A DNA stretch of 64,000 nucleotides from positions 26,713 through 90,712 of the forward strand of contig NZ_JAIBES010000129.1 in NCBI RefSeq assembly GCF_019459305.1. Direction: 5' to 3'. Below the pieces are notes generated by a model. The model ran no database searches. It was given only the letters and a program-made list of their open reading frames with translations, and was not told the DNA's origin. How positions within the stretch are numbered: the stretch's first letter is position 1; the number at the start of each line of letters is the position of its first letter. Position numbers and translations under genes: made by a program. Below are positions 24,751 through 33,052 of this stretch, piece after piece. Origin of the DNA: Sphingopyxis sp. Lineage in GTDB: Bacteria > Pseudomonadota > Alphaproteobacteria > Sphingomonadales > Sphingomonadaceae.

Positions 24751-26046
24751 ATGATCGATTTTCGTATCGAAGCCCAGTTGCAGGCAAAACTCGACTGGAT
24801 GGCCACCTTTGTCCGTGAGCAATGCGAGCCGATGGATATGATTTTTCCGGGTCATGGCGCGCCCTATAACGTCGCGAACACCGAATCGCGCGCCTATATG
24901 GCGCCGCTGCAAGAGCAGGTGAAGGCGCAGGGACTGTGGGCGTGTCACCTGGGCAAAGAGCTGGGCGGGCCGGGCCATGGCCAGCTGACGCTGGCGCTGA
25001 TGAATGAAATTCTCGGCCGCAGCTATTGGGCGCCGACGGTGTTCGGCACTGCCGCGCCCGATACCGGAAACAGCGAAATTCTCGCGATGTTCGGGACCGA
25101 GGAGCAGAAAGCCCGCTTCCTGAAGCCGTTGATGGCGGGAACGATCGTCTCGACCTTTTCGATGACCGAGCCGCAAGCGGGCGCCGACCCCAAGGAGTTC
25201 ACTTGCCGCGCCTGGCAGGATGGCAACGAGTGGGTGATCGAAGGCGAGAAATGGTTCTCGTCCAACGCACGCTATGCTGCCTTCCTGATCGTGATGGTCG
25301 TGACCAACCCCGACAATCCGCCACACAGCCGCATGTCGATGCTGATCGTGCCGACCGACACGCCGGGAATCGAATTTATCCGCCATTCGCAGACGATGGG
25401 CGACAGCAAGGGTGCGGATGACGGCACCCACGCCTATATCCGCTACAATAGGGTGCGCGTGCCGATCGACGCGATGCTCGGCGGACCTGGCGAGGGCTTC
25501 AAGGTCGCTCAGGCGCGGCTTGGCGGCGGGCGGGTTCATCATGCGATGCGCACCGTCGGCAAATGCCAGCGCGCAATCGACATGATGCTTGAGCGCGCCG
25601 TGTCGCGCCGGACACAGGGCAGAATGCTGAGCGAACATCAGTTCGTGCAGGGGGCGATCGCCGATTCGATCATCGAACTGGAACAATTCCGCCTGCTGGT
25701 GCTCAAGACCGCATGGATCATCGACGAAGTGGAACAAGGGCGGGAGCCCCACGGCGCGGCCCGCACGCACATCGCGATGTGCAAGGTGCAGATGGCCAAG
25801 GTCTATCACGACATCGTCCAGCGCGCGATCCAGCTCCACGGAAGTCTGGGCGTGACGCTCGAAACGCCGCTGGCCGATATGTGGATGGGGCTGCCCAGCC
25901 TGGCGCTGGCGGACGGCCCAACCGAAGTACACAAGGCGCAGGTCGCCAAAGCCTATCTGAAAAACGCCCAGCCCGCAGCGGGACTATTCCCCAGCGAGCA
26001 TATTCCAACCCGCCTCGCGGCGCTGAAACAGAGCAAAGCCGCATGA
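24751..26046 (+). CDS. ACAD10/ACAD11-like acyl-CoA dehydrogenase (LvaC-like)
   Basis: A 431-residue ACAD. Segments W-A-P-T-V-F-G-T-A-A-P-D-T-G-N-S-E-I-L, F-S-M-T-E-P-Q-A-G-A-D-P and, at the C-terminus, L-A-D-G-P-T-E-V-H-K resemble the ACAD11 dehydrogenase domain. At the MCAD catalytic-Glu position the residue is Asp (A-D-G-P). It is encoded directly after the APH-type kinase, like a split version of the fused human protein. Expected role: convert a 4-phospho-acyl-CoA into 2-enoyl-CoA, or dehydrogenate a branched acyl-CoA. It is the only unpaired ACAD in the window. Its stop overlaps the SDR start. Confidence 0.86.
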   Translation: MIDFRIEAQLQAKLDWMATFVREQCEPMDMIFPGHGAPYNVANTESRAYMAPLQEQVKAQGLWACHLGKELGGPGHGQLTLALMNEILGRSYWAPTVFGTAAPDTGNSEILAMFGTEEQKARFLKPLMAGTIVSTFSMTEPQAGADPKEFTCRAWQDGNEWVIEGEKWFSSNARYAAFLIVMVVTNPDNPPHSRMSMLIVPTDTPGIEFIRHSQTMGDSKGADDGTHAYIRYNRVRVPIDAMLGGPGEGFKVAQARLGGGRVHHAMRTVGKCQRAIDMMLERAVSRRTQGRMLSEHQFVQGAIADSIIELEQFRLLVLKTAWIIDEVEQGREPHGAARTHIAMCKVQMAKVYHDIVQRAIQLHGSLGVTLETPLADMWMGLPSLALADGPTEVHKAQVAKAYLKNAQPAAGLFPSEHIPTRLAALKQSKAA

Positions 26047-26789
26047 GCCGCGATCCGCTATTCGATTTCACCGGCAAGGTCATTCTGGTCACCGGCGGCT
26101 CGCGCGGGCTCGGCTATCAGATGGTCAAGGCCTTTGCGGCGCGCGGCGCCGATATGATCGTCGCGAGCCGCAAGTTCGACAATTGCGCGACCGTCGCCGA
26201 TGAATGTCGCGCGCTCGGGCGCCGCGCCCTGCCCTTTGCCGCGCATGTCGGAAAATGGACCGAATGCGATGCGCTGATCGATGCCGCTTATGCCGAATTC
26301 GGCCGCGTCGATGTGTTGGTGAACAATGCCGGCATGTCGCCGCCGATGGCAAGCCATGACATGCCCGAAAGCCTGTTCGACAGCGTGATGAACCTCAACT
26401 TTAAGGGGCCGTTCCGACTTGCGAGCCAGATCGGCAAGCGGATGGCCGATGGTGAGGGCGGCGCGATCATCAATATCAGTTCAACCGGCGCGCTGATGGC
26501 GCTGCCGGGTATCGTACCCTATGGTGCAGCGAAGGCCGCGCTCAATGCGATGACGGTGTCGATGAGCCGCGAATATGGCCCGAAGGTCCGCGTCAACACC
26601 ATCTCCGCAGGGCCGTTCCTGACCGACATCGCCGATGCGTGGGACGAGCGAAAGCGCGAGAAGCAACCCGTGGCGCTCGGGCGTCCGGGAAATCCGCCCG
26701 AAATCGTCACCGCGGCATTGATGCTCGCAAGCCCGGCATCGTCTTTTACGACCGGCGCGCTGCTACGTGTCGACGGTGGTCAGCGTTAG
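26043..26789 (+). CDS. SDR oxidoreductase in the kinase-ACAD operon
   Basis: A 248-residue classical SDR: T-G-G-S-R-G-L-G near residue 15, N-N-A-G-M, Ser in I-S-S-T-G-A, Y-G-A-A-K and V-D-G-G. The start at 26043 overlaps the ACAD stop (ATGA). Its place after kinase and ACAD parallels lvaD in the Pseudomonas levulinate operon; a 4-oxo/4-hydroxyacyl-CoA or 3-hydroxyacyl-CoA oxidoreductase is inferred. It converges with the epimerase-like gene by 4 bp. Confidence 0.83.
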   Translation: MSRDPLFDFTGKVILVTGGSRGLGYQMVKAFAARGADMIVASRKFDNCATVADECRALGRRALPFAAHVGKWTECDALIDAAYAEFGRVDVLVNNAGMSPPMASHDMPESLFDSVMNLNFKGPFRLASQIGKRMADGEGGAIINISSTGALMALPGIVPYGAAKAALNAMTVSMSREYGPKVRVNTISAGPFLTDIADAWDERKREKQPVALGRPGNPPEIVTAALMLASPASSFTTGALLRVDGGQR

Positions 26790-27637
26790 GGCCGGGGGCG
26801 ATCGCGCCAGCTATGCTGTGGCTGATAAGCGATCCGTTCGGCAGCGCGGGCCGACGACTGGAGCGACTGGAAACCCTGGACGGCGCGCAAAGGCACATCG
26901 GGGAAATATGTCCGCATCAGATCGGCGCTCGGCTGGTCGATCAGCGTGTCCGTCGCCGCGATGAGCAGCCGTTCGTGGCCAGAGACCGGCGCCTCGACCG
27001 CGCGGACGCAGGCCTGCGCCGCATCCTCGGCATCGACATAGGACCAGAGGTTCCATTTCCGCCGCGCGGGGTCGGCCTGCATCTTTGCCAGCCCGGCATA
27101 ATCCTCCGCCGTAAAAACATTGGAAAAGCGCAGTGACACGATCGCCATATCGTCATGCCAGCGAACGAACGTGTCGGCCATCGTCTCGCCCAGCTGTTTC
27201 GCGAGCGCGTAAGACCAGCCTGGCCGGTCGGGATGCGTTTCGTCGAGCGGCGCGAAGGCGGGCGGCTCGTCGAACGGAAGGCCCAGGATCGTTTCGCTGG
27301 ACGCCCACACGATTTTGCGGATGCCTAGCCGCGCGCAAGCCGAGAAGATATTATAGGTCGACCGCGTATTGACCGAAAACGTCGTCTCGTCGGTCGCCAG
27401 ACCCGGTGCGGGAATGCCGGCAAGATGGACAACCGCGTCGGGCACCCCGCCCGCCGGATCGATCCCCGACAGCGCGCCCATGACCGCGCCGAAATCGGTG
27501 CAATCGCAGTGCAATTGCCTACCGGACTCTATCGGCCCCACAATATCGAGACCGACCGCGCGATGGCCCGCCGCGCGCAACGCAGCGAGCGCGGGCCGAC
27601 CGATCTTTCCAGCGCTGCCCGTAACGATGACCTTCAT
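26786..27637 (-). CDS. NAD-dependent epimerase/dehydratase (extended SDR)
   Basis: A 283-residue extended SDR. T-G-S-A-G-K-I-G at residue 7, H-L-A-G-I-P near 72, Ser in W-A-S-S-E-T, S-Y-A-L-A-K as YxxxK near residue 150, and R-F-S-N-V-F. Members include sugar epimerases, uronate dehydrogenases and ketoreductases. The context favours a reductase or dehydratase of a catabolic intermediate over sugar metabolism. It lies 4 bp downstream of the FMN oxidoreductase gene in a leftward two-gene operon. Confidence 0.82.
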   Translation of the reverse strand: MKVIVTGSAGKIGRPALAALRAAGHRAVGLDIVGPIESGRQLHCDCTDFGAVMGALSGIDPAGGVPDAVVHLAGIPAPGLATDETTFSVNTRSTYNIFSACARLGIRKIVWASSETILGLPFDEPPAFAPLDETHPDRPGWSYALAKQLGETMADTFVRWHDDMAIVSLRFSNVFTAEDYAGLAKMQADPARRKWNLWSYVDAEDAAQACVRAVEAPVSGHERLLIAATDTLIDQPSADLMRTYFPDVPLRAVQGFQSLQSSARAAERIAYQPQHSWRDRPRP

Positions 27638-27641
27638 GGCG

Positions 27642-28622
27642 TCAGCGCCGCATGGCAGCGAGCCGCTGATCGAGGATCGACTCCGCGTCCGAAATGATCC
27701 GGTCTATCAGTTCCTGACAGGTCGGAATGTCGTGGATCAGGCCCTGGATCATGCCCGCCCAGAACACGCCTTTGCTGAGATCGCCGGTCCGCAACAATTC
27801 GCGTCCGGCGGTTCCCGCCACCAGTTCCTGCACATCGCTGAATTTGGCGTCAGGCTCGGACAGACGGCGGACCACTTCTTCGCTGACTTCGCTTTTGCCG
27901 ACACGCGCGGTGTTCTTGAACTTGCGGAAAATCAGAAAGCTGCCGCGTTCGTCATTGTCGACATAGGCCTGCTTCACATTGTCGTGGATCGGCGCTTCCC
28001 GGGTGGCGCAGAAACGCGTCCCCATGTTCATGCCGTCGGCGCCGAGCGCGAGCGCCGCGACAAGCCCGCGACCATCACCAAACCCGCCCGACGCGAGCAT
28101 CGGGATTTTCACTTTGTCCGCCGCGGCGGGGATCAGGATCAGTCCTGGAATATCATCTTCGCCCGGATGGCCCGCGCATTCGAAACCGTCGATAGAGATG
28201 ATATCGCATCCCGCCTTCTCGGCCGACAGCGCGTGGCGAACGGCGGTGCATTTGTGCAGGATCATCACGCCGTGCGGCTTTACCCGCGCCCAGATTTCGC
28301 GCACCGCAGGCGTGCCTGCGGTCTCCATGATCTTGACACCGCTTTCGACAACGGCGTCGGCATAGGCGTTGTAATCGGGCGAATGGATCGTCGGGAAGAC
28401 GGTGAGGTTGACGCCGAAGGGCTTGTCGGTCAGCGAGCGGCATTTTTCGATCTCGTCACGCAGAGCCTGGGGGGTCGGCTGGTTCAGGGCGGTGATCATG
28501 CCCAAACCACCGGCATTCGAGACCGCGCTCGCCATTTGCGCCGTGCCTACCGCTTGCATACCACCCTGGACAATCGGATGTTCGATCCCCAGCATTTCGG
28601 TGATCCGCGTCTTGAAGCCCAT
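27642..28622 (-). CDS. FMN-dependent oxidoreductase, nitronate monooxygenase/IpdC-like family
   Basis: A 326-residue TIM-barrel flavoprotein: P-I-V-Q-G-G-M near residue 17, F-G-V-N-L-T, H-K-C-T, G-F-E-C-A-G-H-P-G, A-S-G-G-F-G-D-G-R-G and M-G-T-R-F. The family covers nitronate monooxygenases, enoyl reductase-like FMN enzymes and IpdC of mycobacterial steroid ring degradation. In this CoA-heavy setting an IpdC-like role on a CoA-thioester is more plausible than nitroalkane oxidation, but that is inference. The ATG at 28622 is preferred over the TTG codon immediately before it. A degenerate regulon site precedes it. Confidence 0.82.
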   Translation of the reverse strand: MGFKTRITEMLGIEHPIVQGGMQAVGTAQMASAVSNAGGLGMITALNQPTPQALRDEIEKCRSLTDKPFGVNLTVFPTIHSPDYNAYADAVVESGVKIMETAGTPAVREIWARVKPHGVMILHKCTAVRHALSAEKAGCDIISIDGFECAGHPGEDDIPGLILIPAAADKVKIPMLASGGFGDGRGLVAALALGADGMNMGTRFCATREAPIHDNVKQAYVDNDERGSFLIFRKFKNTARVGKSEVSEEVVRRLSEPDAKFSDVQELVAGTAGRELLRTGDLSKGVFWAGMIQGLIHDIPTCQELIDRIISDAESILDQRLAAMRR

Positions 28623-28649
28623 CAACCTGTCCCTTTCCTTACTTATCTA

Positions 28650-28669
28650 ACCTGGTTATACTTCTTCTG
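28650..28669. promoter_or_regulatory. Degenerate regulon palindrome, copy 5
   Basis: ACCTGGTTATA matches the left half of the regulon palindrome with one mismatch; the right half is lost. It lies in the divergent gap between the FMN oxidoreductase and the quinone-oxidoreductase-like gene. Confidence 0.42.
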
Positions 28670-28691
28670 AACGCGTGACAAGAGGTGTCCC

Positions 28692-29690
28692 ATGACAATC
28701 GCACCGCCAGCAATTTCCCGCGCCGTGAGGGCGGACGAACTTGGGCCGCCCGACACCTATCGGCTTGTCCTGCATGATCCGGGGCCGCCTTCTGATACGC
28801 AAGTCCGCATTGGTGTCAGGGCGGCGGGGATCAGCTTCGTCGATGTACTGACCGCGTCGGGCGGTTATCAGGTCAAACCGGCGGTGCCCTTTATCCCCGG
28901 CAGCGAATGCGCGGGGATCGTCGAGGCGGTCGGGAGCGCGGTGCGCGATCTTGCCCCCGGCGACAAAGTGGTCGGCAGCGGTTGGGGCGGGATGTTCGCG
29001 GAGGTCGTCAACCTGCCCGCACGCACCGTTCGCAAAATGCCCGCGGCGCTGTCATTCGAGGCAGCAGCGGTGTTCCCGGTCAGCTATGCAACCGCCTGGC
29101 ACGCCCTCGTCGACCGCGGGCGGCTCCAGGCGGGCGAGACGCTCCTCGTTCTGGGTGCGGGGGGCGCGACCGGCTATGCTGCGGTGCAAATCGGCAAATA
29201 TCTGGGCGCACGCGTCATTGGCTCGGCGTCGAGCGAGGCGAAGCGCGCGCTGGCCACCACGGGCGGCGCCGATGCGGTTGTCGATGCGCGCGGCGACGAC
29301 TGGCGCGATCGCGTCAAGGCGGCGAACGGTGGCAAGGGCGTCGATGTTGTATTTGATCCGGTCGGAGGCGCGGCGACCGATCCGGCGTTTCGGTCGCTGG
29401 GGTGGAACGGGCGGCATCTGGTGATCGGCTTTCCGGGCGGGATCGCGGCGCTCCGGACCAATTTGCCGTTGCTTAAGGGCGCCAGCCTGGTCGGGGTCGA
29501 CGTCCGCCAGTTCGGGCTATTCGAACCCGAGAAAAGCGAGGCCAATCGCGATGCCGTGTTCGCGCTGGCAGCCGAAGGCAAGCTGCGCCCGGCGATTGCA
29601 AAAACCTACGCGCTCAAGGATTTTCAGGCCGCCATGGAAGATGCGGCTGCCGGGGAAAGAGCGGGGCGAATTGTGCTGACCATGAATTAG
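28692..29690 (+). CDS. NADPH:quinone oxidoreductase-family zinc-free MDR
   Basis: A 332-residue medium-chain reductase. P-F-I-P-G-S-E-C-A-G-I-V-E near residue 70 lacks the zinc ligands of alcohol dehydrogenases, and the cofactor motif is L-G-A-G-G-A-T-G-Y-A-A-V-Q. Family members reduce quinones, enones or enoyl thioesters with NADPH. ATG at 28692 follows AGAGG. Single-gene unit converging by 4 bp with the next FMN oxidoreductase. A role in reducing an activated double bond is plausible. Confidence 0.86.
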   Translation: MTIAPPAISRAVRADELGPPDTYRLVLHDPGPPSDTQVRIGVRAAGISFVDVLTASGGYQVKPAVPFIPGSECAGIVEAVGSAVRDLAPGDKVVGSGWGGMFAEVVNLPARTVRKMPAALSFEAAAVFPVSYATAWHALVDRGRLQAGETLLVLGAGGATGYAAVQIGKYLGARVIGSASSEAKRALATTGGADAVVDARGDDWRDRVKAANGGKGVDVVFDPVGGAATDPAFRSLGWNGRHLVIGFPGGIAALRTNLPLLKGASLVGVDVRQFGLFEPEKSEANRDAVFALAAEGKLRPAIAKTYALKDFQAAMEDAAAGERAGRIVLTMN

Positions 29691-30616
29691 GCCCAGCCCT
29701 GCGTCCGGTCGGCAAGGCGACCGCGCCAGTCCGGCACCGCTGGCAACGCCTGAAACTCCATCCTTAATCGCGCCACCAGATTAGCGACCGGCTCGACTGC
29801 GTCGATCAGCCCCGCGCTCTGACCCGCGCTCCAGATATCGCGCCATGGCATCACGCCATCGGGCATTGGCGAACGAACGGTAGGCAACGTCTTGGCATCG
29901 AGGCCGACCGCCTCGATCGACTGCCGCATCCAATGTGCGGGGACGCCGTTCATGGCCGCGGACGCGACAATATCGTCGGCACTGACGGTCGGGATCATCG
30001 CACGATGCCCCTCGACGACCCCACTCTCGGGTGTCGCTATGAACCGGGTGCCCATGCAGGCGATATCGCCGCCGAGCGCCAGCGATGCGGCGATGCCATG
30101 CGCGTCGGCGATACCGCCCGCGACGATCAGCAACCCGTCGAAGATGCGCCGCACCGCGGGCACGAAGGCCATGGGCGTCAGGAAACCGGTGTGCCCGCCC
30201 GCTCCCGCGCAGGTGAGCATCAGCCCGTCGGCGCCCGCGGCGATCGCCTTTTCGGCGTGCTTCATCGTCGTCACGTCATGGACGACACGCCCGCCCCAGC
30301 TATGGACACGTTCGACCAGCGCCGTGGGATCACCCAGGCTCGAGAGGACGAGCGGGACGCGATACCGTTCGAGCAACGCGATGCGGTCGGCGGCCTTGGG
30401 GTCGGTGCCCCAGCGCGCGGGCAAATTGACGATCGGCGGAGCACCGCCCGCGTCAGCGAGCGCCTCCAGATATTTCGCGAACAAGATGGACGGAGTCGCC
30501 GTGCCGCCCTGCCAGCCGCCGATCACCCCTGCACGGCAACAGGCGACCGCAAGCGGCACGGATGAGGCAAAGCTCATCGGTGCGCACATCAGCGGAAGCG
30601 ACAGGCCCGAAAGCAT
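29687..30616 (-). CDS. FMN-dependent oxidoreductase, nitronate monooxygenase family (second copy)
   Basis: A 309-residue TIM-barrel flavoprotein: C-A-P-M near residue 10, A-G-V-I-G-G-W-Q-G-G, C-A-G-A-G-G-H-T-G-F, V-A-G-G-I-A-D and M-G-T-R-F. G-A-G-G-H-T-G is the typical flavin/phosphate signature. It is more divergent from classical nitronate monooxygenases than from FMN enoyl-type reductases. Last gene of a five-gene leftward operon (ACAD pair, WS/DGAT, AttH-like, this gene), 4 bp after the preceding stop. Confidence 0.8.
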   Translation of the reverse strand: MLSGLSLPLMCAPMSFASSVPLAVACCRAGVIGGWQGGTATPSILFAKYLEALADAGGAPPIVNLPARWGTDPKAADRIALLERYRVPLVLSSLGDPTALVERVHSWGGRVVHDVTTMKHAEKAIAAGADGLMLTCAGAGGHTGFLTPMAFVPAVRRIFDGLLIVAGGIADAHGIAASLALGGDIACMGTRFIATPESGVVEGHRAMIPTVSADDIVASAAMNGVPAHWMRQSIEAVGLDAKTLPTVRSPMPDGVMPWRDIWSAGQSAGLIDAVEPVANLVARLRMEFQALPAVPDWRGRLADRTQGWA

Positions 30617-30620
30617 CAGG

Positions 30621-31679
30621 TCAAACCGTCGCCTTCAGCGCATCGAGCATCCGCGTATAATGCTGGGGATTCCACACATCCTGATCTTCGCCCCAGCCGA
30701 TACCGCCGTCAATATCCCAGCGCATCAGCTGATTTACTCCGTAACCCGCCTCGCTCATCGTGCTGACGGTAAAGCCTTCGCTTTTCATCTCGCGGCCAAG
30801 CTCGTCGACAAGCTCGACCTGCATATGCGTGCTCCAGCCCGTCCTGGGACTGCGGAAAACGCGCATCCGCGACTTAGTGGGGTCAAGACTGCCAAAACTG
30901 CCGTCGCGGCGGATCCACCCCGCATTCATCGGTGACCATCCGTCGGCGTCACCATCCTGTACCCGCGCGAAACCGAGGAAGCCGGTGCCGTCCTTGCGGT
31001 GGCCGAAGATATACTGGATCCGTCCGCGACCGCGTTCGCGCTCGATCTCGCGCCAGCGCGCGCCGCCGGGACGCTTCACGCGCTCCTGATCATTGGCATA
31101 GACTTTGGGGCTTGCCGCATAGGGCCCGCCGCGCGGCCCCCAGGTGCGATCGCGCACGCCGATGCCGTCGATACGGATAGGCTCGCCGCGCAACGTCATC
31201 CAGCCTTCGACATGGCCAAGCTGGTCGTAGTGCGGGGTCGCCATGAAGGGCGGCTTGCCCGGGGGGAAACGATGCGGTTCGTGAAGCCCGCTATGGGTGA
31301 AGTCGAGCGCGAAGCCGCGCGAGGGATCGTCATATTGCAGATGATATTTCATGCCCGGCTCGATCATCTTGAGACTGTAGCCGCCGCCCGCCTTGTCGCC
31401 AGGAAAGGTGATATCAGTAAGGTCTGGCGCGTCGGGCATCGGCGCTTCTTCGACCTTGCGGTAATAGGCCATGCGGGCCTGGTCATACCCCTCGTCGTCC
31501 CACGCAAAGATGCGCCAGGTGACCGATTTGCGGTTTGGATAATAGGGTGCGTGGATCCAGCAGCCAATCTTGCGTTCGGGGATGCTGAACGACCACCAGT
31601 TGGTTTCAGTTTCATAGTGATCGTCGGACAGCTGGTGGTATCGATCGTCCTCGGGCTTGAACATCAGGTCCTCGGTCAT
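30621..31679 (-). CDS. AttH/CrtC-like beta-barrel protein (DUF7064/DUF7065 type)
   Basis: A 352-residue protein rich in aromatic residues and beta strands. H-Y-D-Q-L-G-H-V-E-G-W near residue 145 and I-G-V-R-D-R-T-W-G-P-R near residue 172 match uncharacterised proteins related to the AttH/hydroxyneurosporene-synthase double-lipocalin fold, some of which hydrate double bonds in carotenoids. No signal peptide is visible. It is translationally coupled to the WS/DGAT gene by ATGA. It could bind or hydrate a lipophilic substrate; function unassigned. Confidence 0.6.
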   Translation of the reverse strand: MTEDLMFKPEDDRYHQLSDDHYETETNWWSFSIPERKIGCWIHAPYYPNRKSVTWRIFAWDDEGYDQARMAYYRKVEEAPMPDAPDLTDITFPGDKAGGGYSLKMIEPGMKYHLQYDDPSRGFALDFTHSGLHEPHRFPPGKPPFMATPHYDQLGHVEGWMTLRGEPIRIDGIGVRDRTWGPRGGPYAASPKVYANDQERVKRPGGARWREIERERGRGRIQYIFGHRKDGTGFLGFARVQDGDADGWSPMNAGWIRRDGSFGSLDPTKSRMRVFRSPRTGWSTHMQVELVDELGREMKSEGFTVSTMSEAGYGVNQLMRWDIDGGIGWGEDQDVWNPQHYTRMLDALKATV

Positions 31680-33049
31680 GCAAATGTCTCCAATTCGTCG
31701 AGTGCGGCGATGAACAGCGTGGCGATGCGGCCGACATCGACGATCTTTTCGGCATCGGCGATCACGCCCATGTCGAGATTGTCGCCACTACGCCGCGAGG
31801 TGATGTTGAGGAAACGTCCCGATCCGATGATCGGCACGGGGTAATTATGGCGCTGACGAAAGCCCGCATAGCTGCGCATTTCGGACGGGCCGGGCACGTT
31901 CGACAGGGTGATATTGCCGGGGATCAGCCGCTTGCCACGCGCCATGCGCTCGGCAAAGGCGGCGCGGCGATCGCGCGCGCCATAGGGTTTTTCGGCGGCG
32001 TCGAGCAAAGCTTCGTCATGCGGCGTGCGGCGCATCTCGGCCGCCATCGACATCTGGATCGCGCGCAGCCGATCAACCGGATCGGCGAGATGAGTCGCAA
32101 GGTGCGGGTGAAGCGCGACGATCCGGTTGCCGAAATCGCCATGCTCATCGCGGCGGTAAGAGCGCGCCGAATTGATGACGAGTGGCGTGTCGGGAAGATC
32201 GTCGATTTCGATGAGATAGTTACGCAGCGCGGTGCTGGCGAGGGCGAGGAAAATATCGTTGACCGTGGCGTCGAGACTGTCGGCCACCACTTTCACGCGC
32301 GTTAGCGGCAGGCTGATCGTGGCATAGCGTCGTCGGCCCGACGTCGGTCCGGACATTTTCAGCGGCGGCGTGGGCGCGCGTTCGTGCCTAAAGGACTCCA
32401 GCGCGGCGAGCGCATCCTTGCGCCGCACCGCCTGTTCTGCTCGCAAACCCGCCTGCGCATCGAACCGCGCGTCGGCGCGCTCAAGCCATTTTTCGGGTTC
32501 GGGTAGGCGAGCATCGGCAAAGCGCGCTGTTGCGGGCGGCGTGGCATCGCTCAGCAGATGGAGGATGGTCTGGAATCCGATTCCGTCGGCGACGCTGTGG
32601 TGCATCTTGAGATAAAGCGCGCTGCCGCCAGCGACGAGCCGGTCAAAGACATGAACGGCAAAGGGCGGCCCTGACAAGTCGAGCCGCTGCATATTGAGCG
32701 CGGCTATGGCGTCGTAAAGCTCCGCCTCGGTCCAGGCACCGTCATGCGGCACGACAGCGACAAGCGTTTCGAGATCGGCCTTCGCGACGTCAACCCAGAC
32801 GTCGCTATCATAACCGTCGGGTGCTTCGTGCAGCCTCACGAGCAACGGCGTCGCAGGAAGCCGATCGGCGAACTGACGGCGGATCGCCGCGGCCAGATCA
32901 TCCTGCCGTTCGGCCGGCACATCGAGCAGGATCATCGCGCCGATGTGCATCGGCGAGGCGTCGGTTTCGGACAGGATCATGAAATGATCGTCGGGGCGTA
33001 GCCGGCGCACGCCGGGCGCTAGTCGCAGCGGGTCGGTCGCCGCGCTCAA
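31676..33049 (-). CDS. WS/DGAT-type O-acyltransferase
   Basis: A 457-residue wax ester synthase/diacylglycerol acyltransferase-family protein. It has the N-terminal L-S-E-T-D-A-S-P-M-H-I-G, the catalytic H150-H-S-V-A-D-G, and C-terminal I-T-L-S-N-V-P-G-P near residue 385. Such enzymes transfer an acyl group from CoA to an alcohol and are usually associated with storage lipids, so its place inside an acyl-CoA dehydrogenase operon is notable. The start is TTG at 33049, 3 bp after the upstream stop; Met at residue 24 is a possible but truncating alternative. Confidence 0.82.
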   Translation of the reverse strand: MSAATDPLRLAPGVRRLRPDDHFMILSETDASPMHIGAMILLDVPAERQDDLAAAIRRQFADRLPATPLLVRLHEAPDGYDSDVWVDVAKADLETLVAVVPHDGAWTEAELYDAIAALNMQRLDLSGPPFAVHVFDRLVAGGSALYLKMHHSVADGIGFQTILHLLSDATPPATARFADARLPEPEKWLERADARFDAQAGLRAEQAVRRKDALAALESFRHERAPTPPLKMSGPTSGRRRYATISLPLTRVKVVADSLDATVNDIFLALASTALRNYLIEIDDLPDTPLVINSARSYRRDEHGDFGNRIVALHPHLATHLADPVDRLRAIQMSMAAEMRRTPHDEALLDAAEKPYGARDRRAAFAERMARGKRLIPGNITLSNVPGPSEMRSYAGFRQRHNYPVPIIGSGRFLNITSRRSGDNLDMGVIADAEKIVDVGRIATLFIAALDELETFA

Positions 33050-33052
33050 CGT

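Noticed and set aside
23668..26789. Annotating a levulinate (lva) operon outright
   Set aside because: Kinase, ACAD and SDR match in order, but no LvaB homologue or adjacent ligase is present and the setting is a larger island; only the chemistry is proposed.
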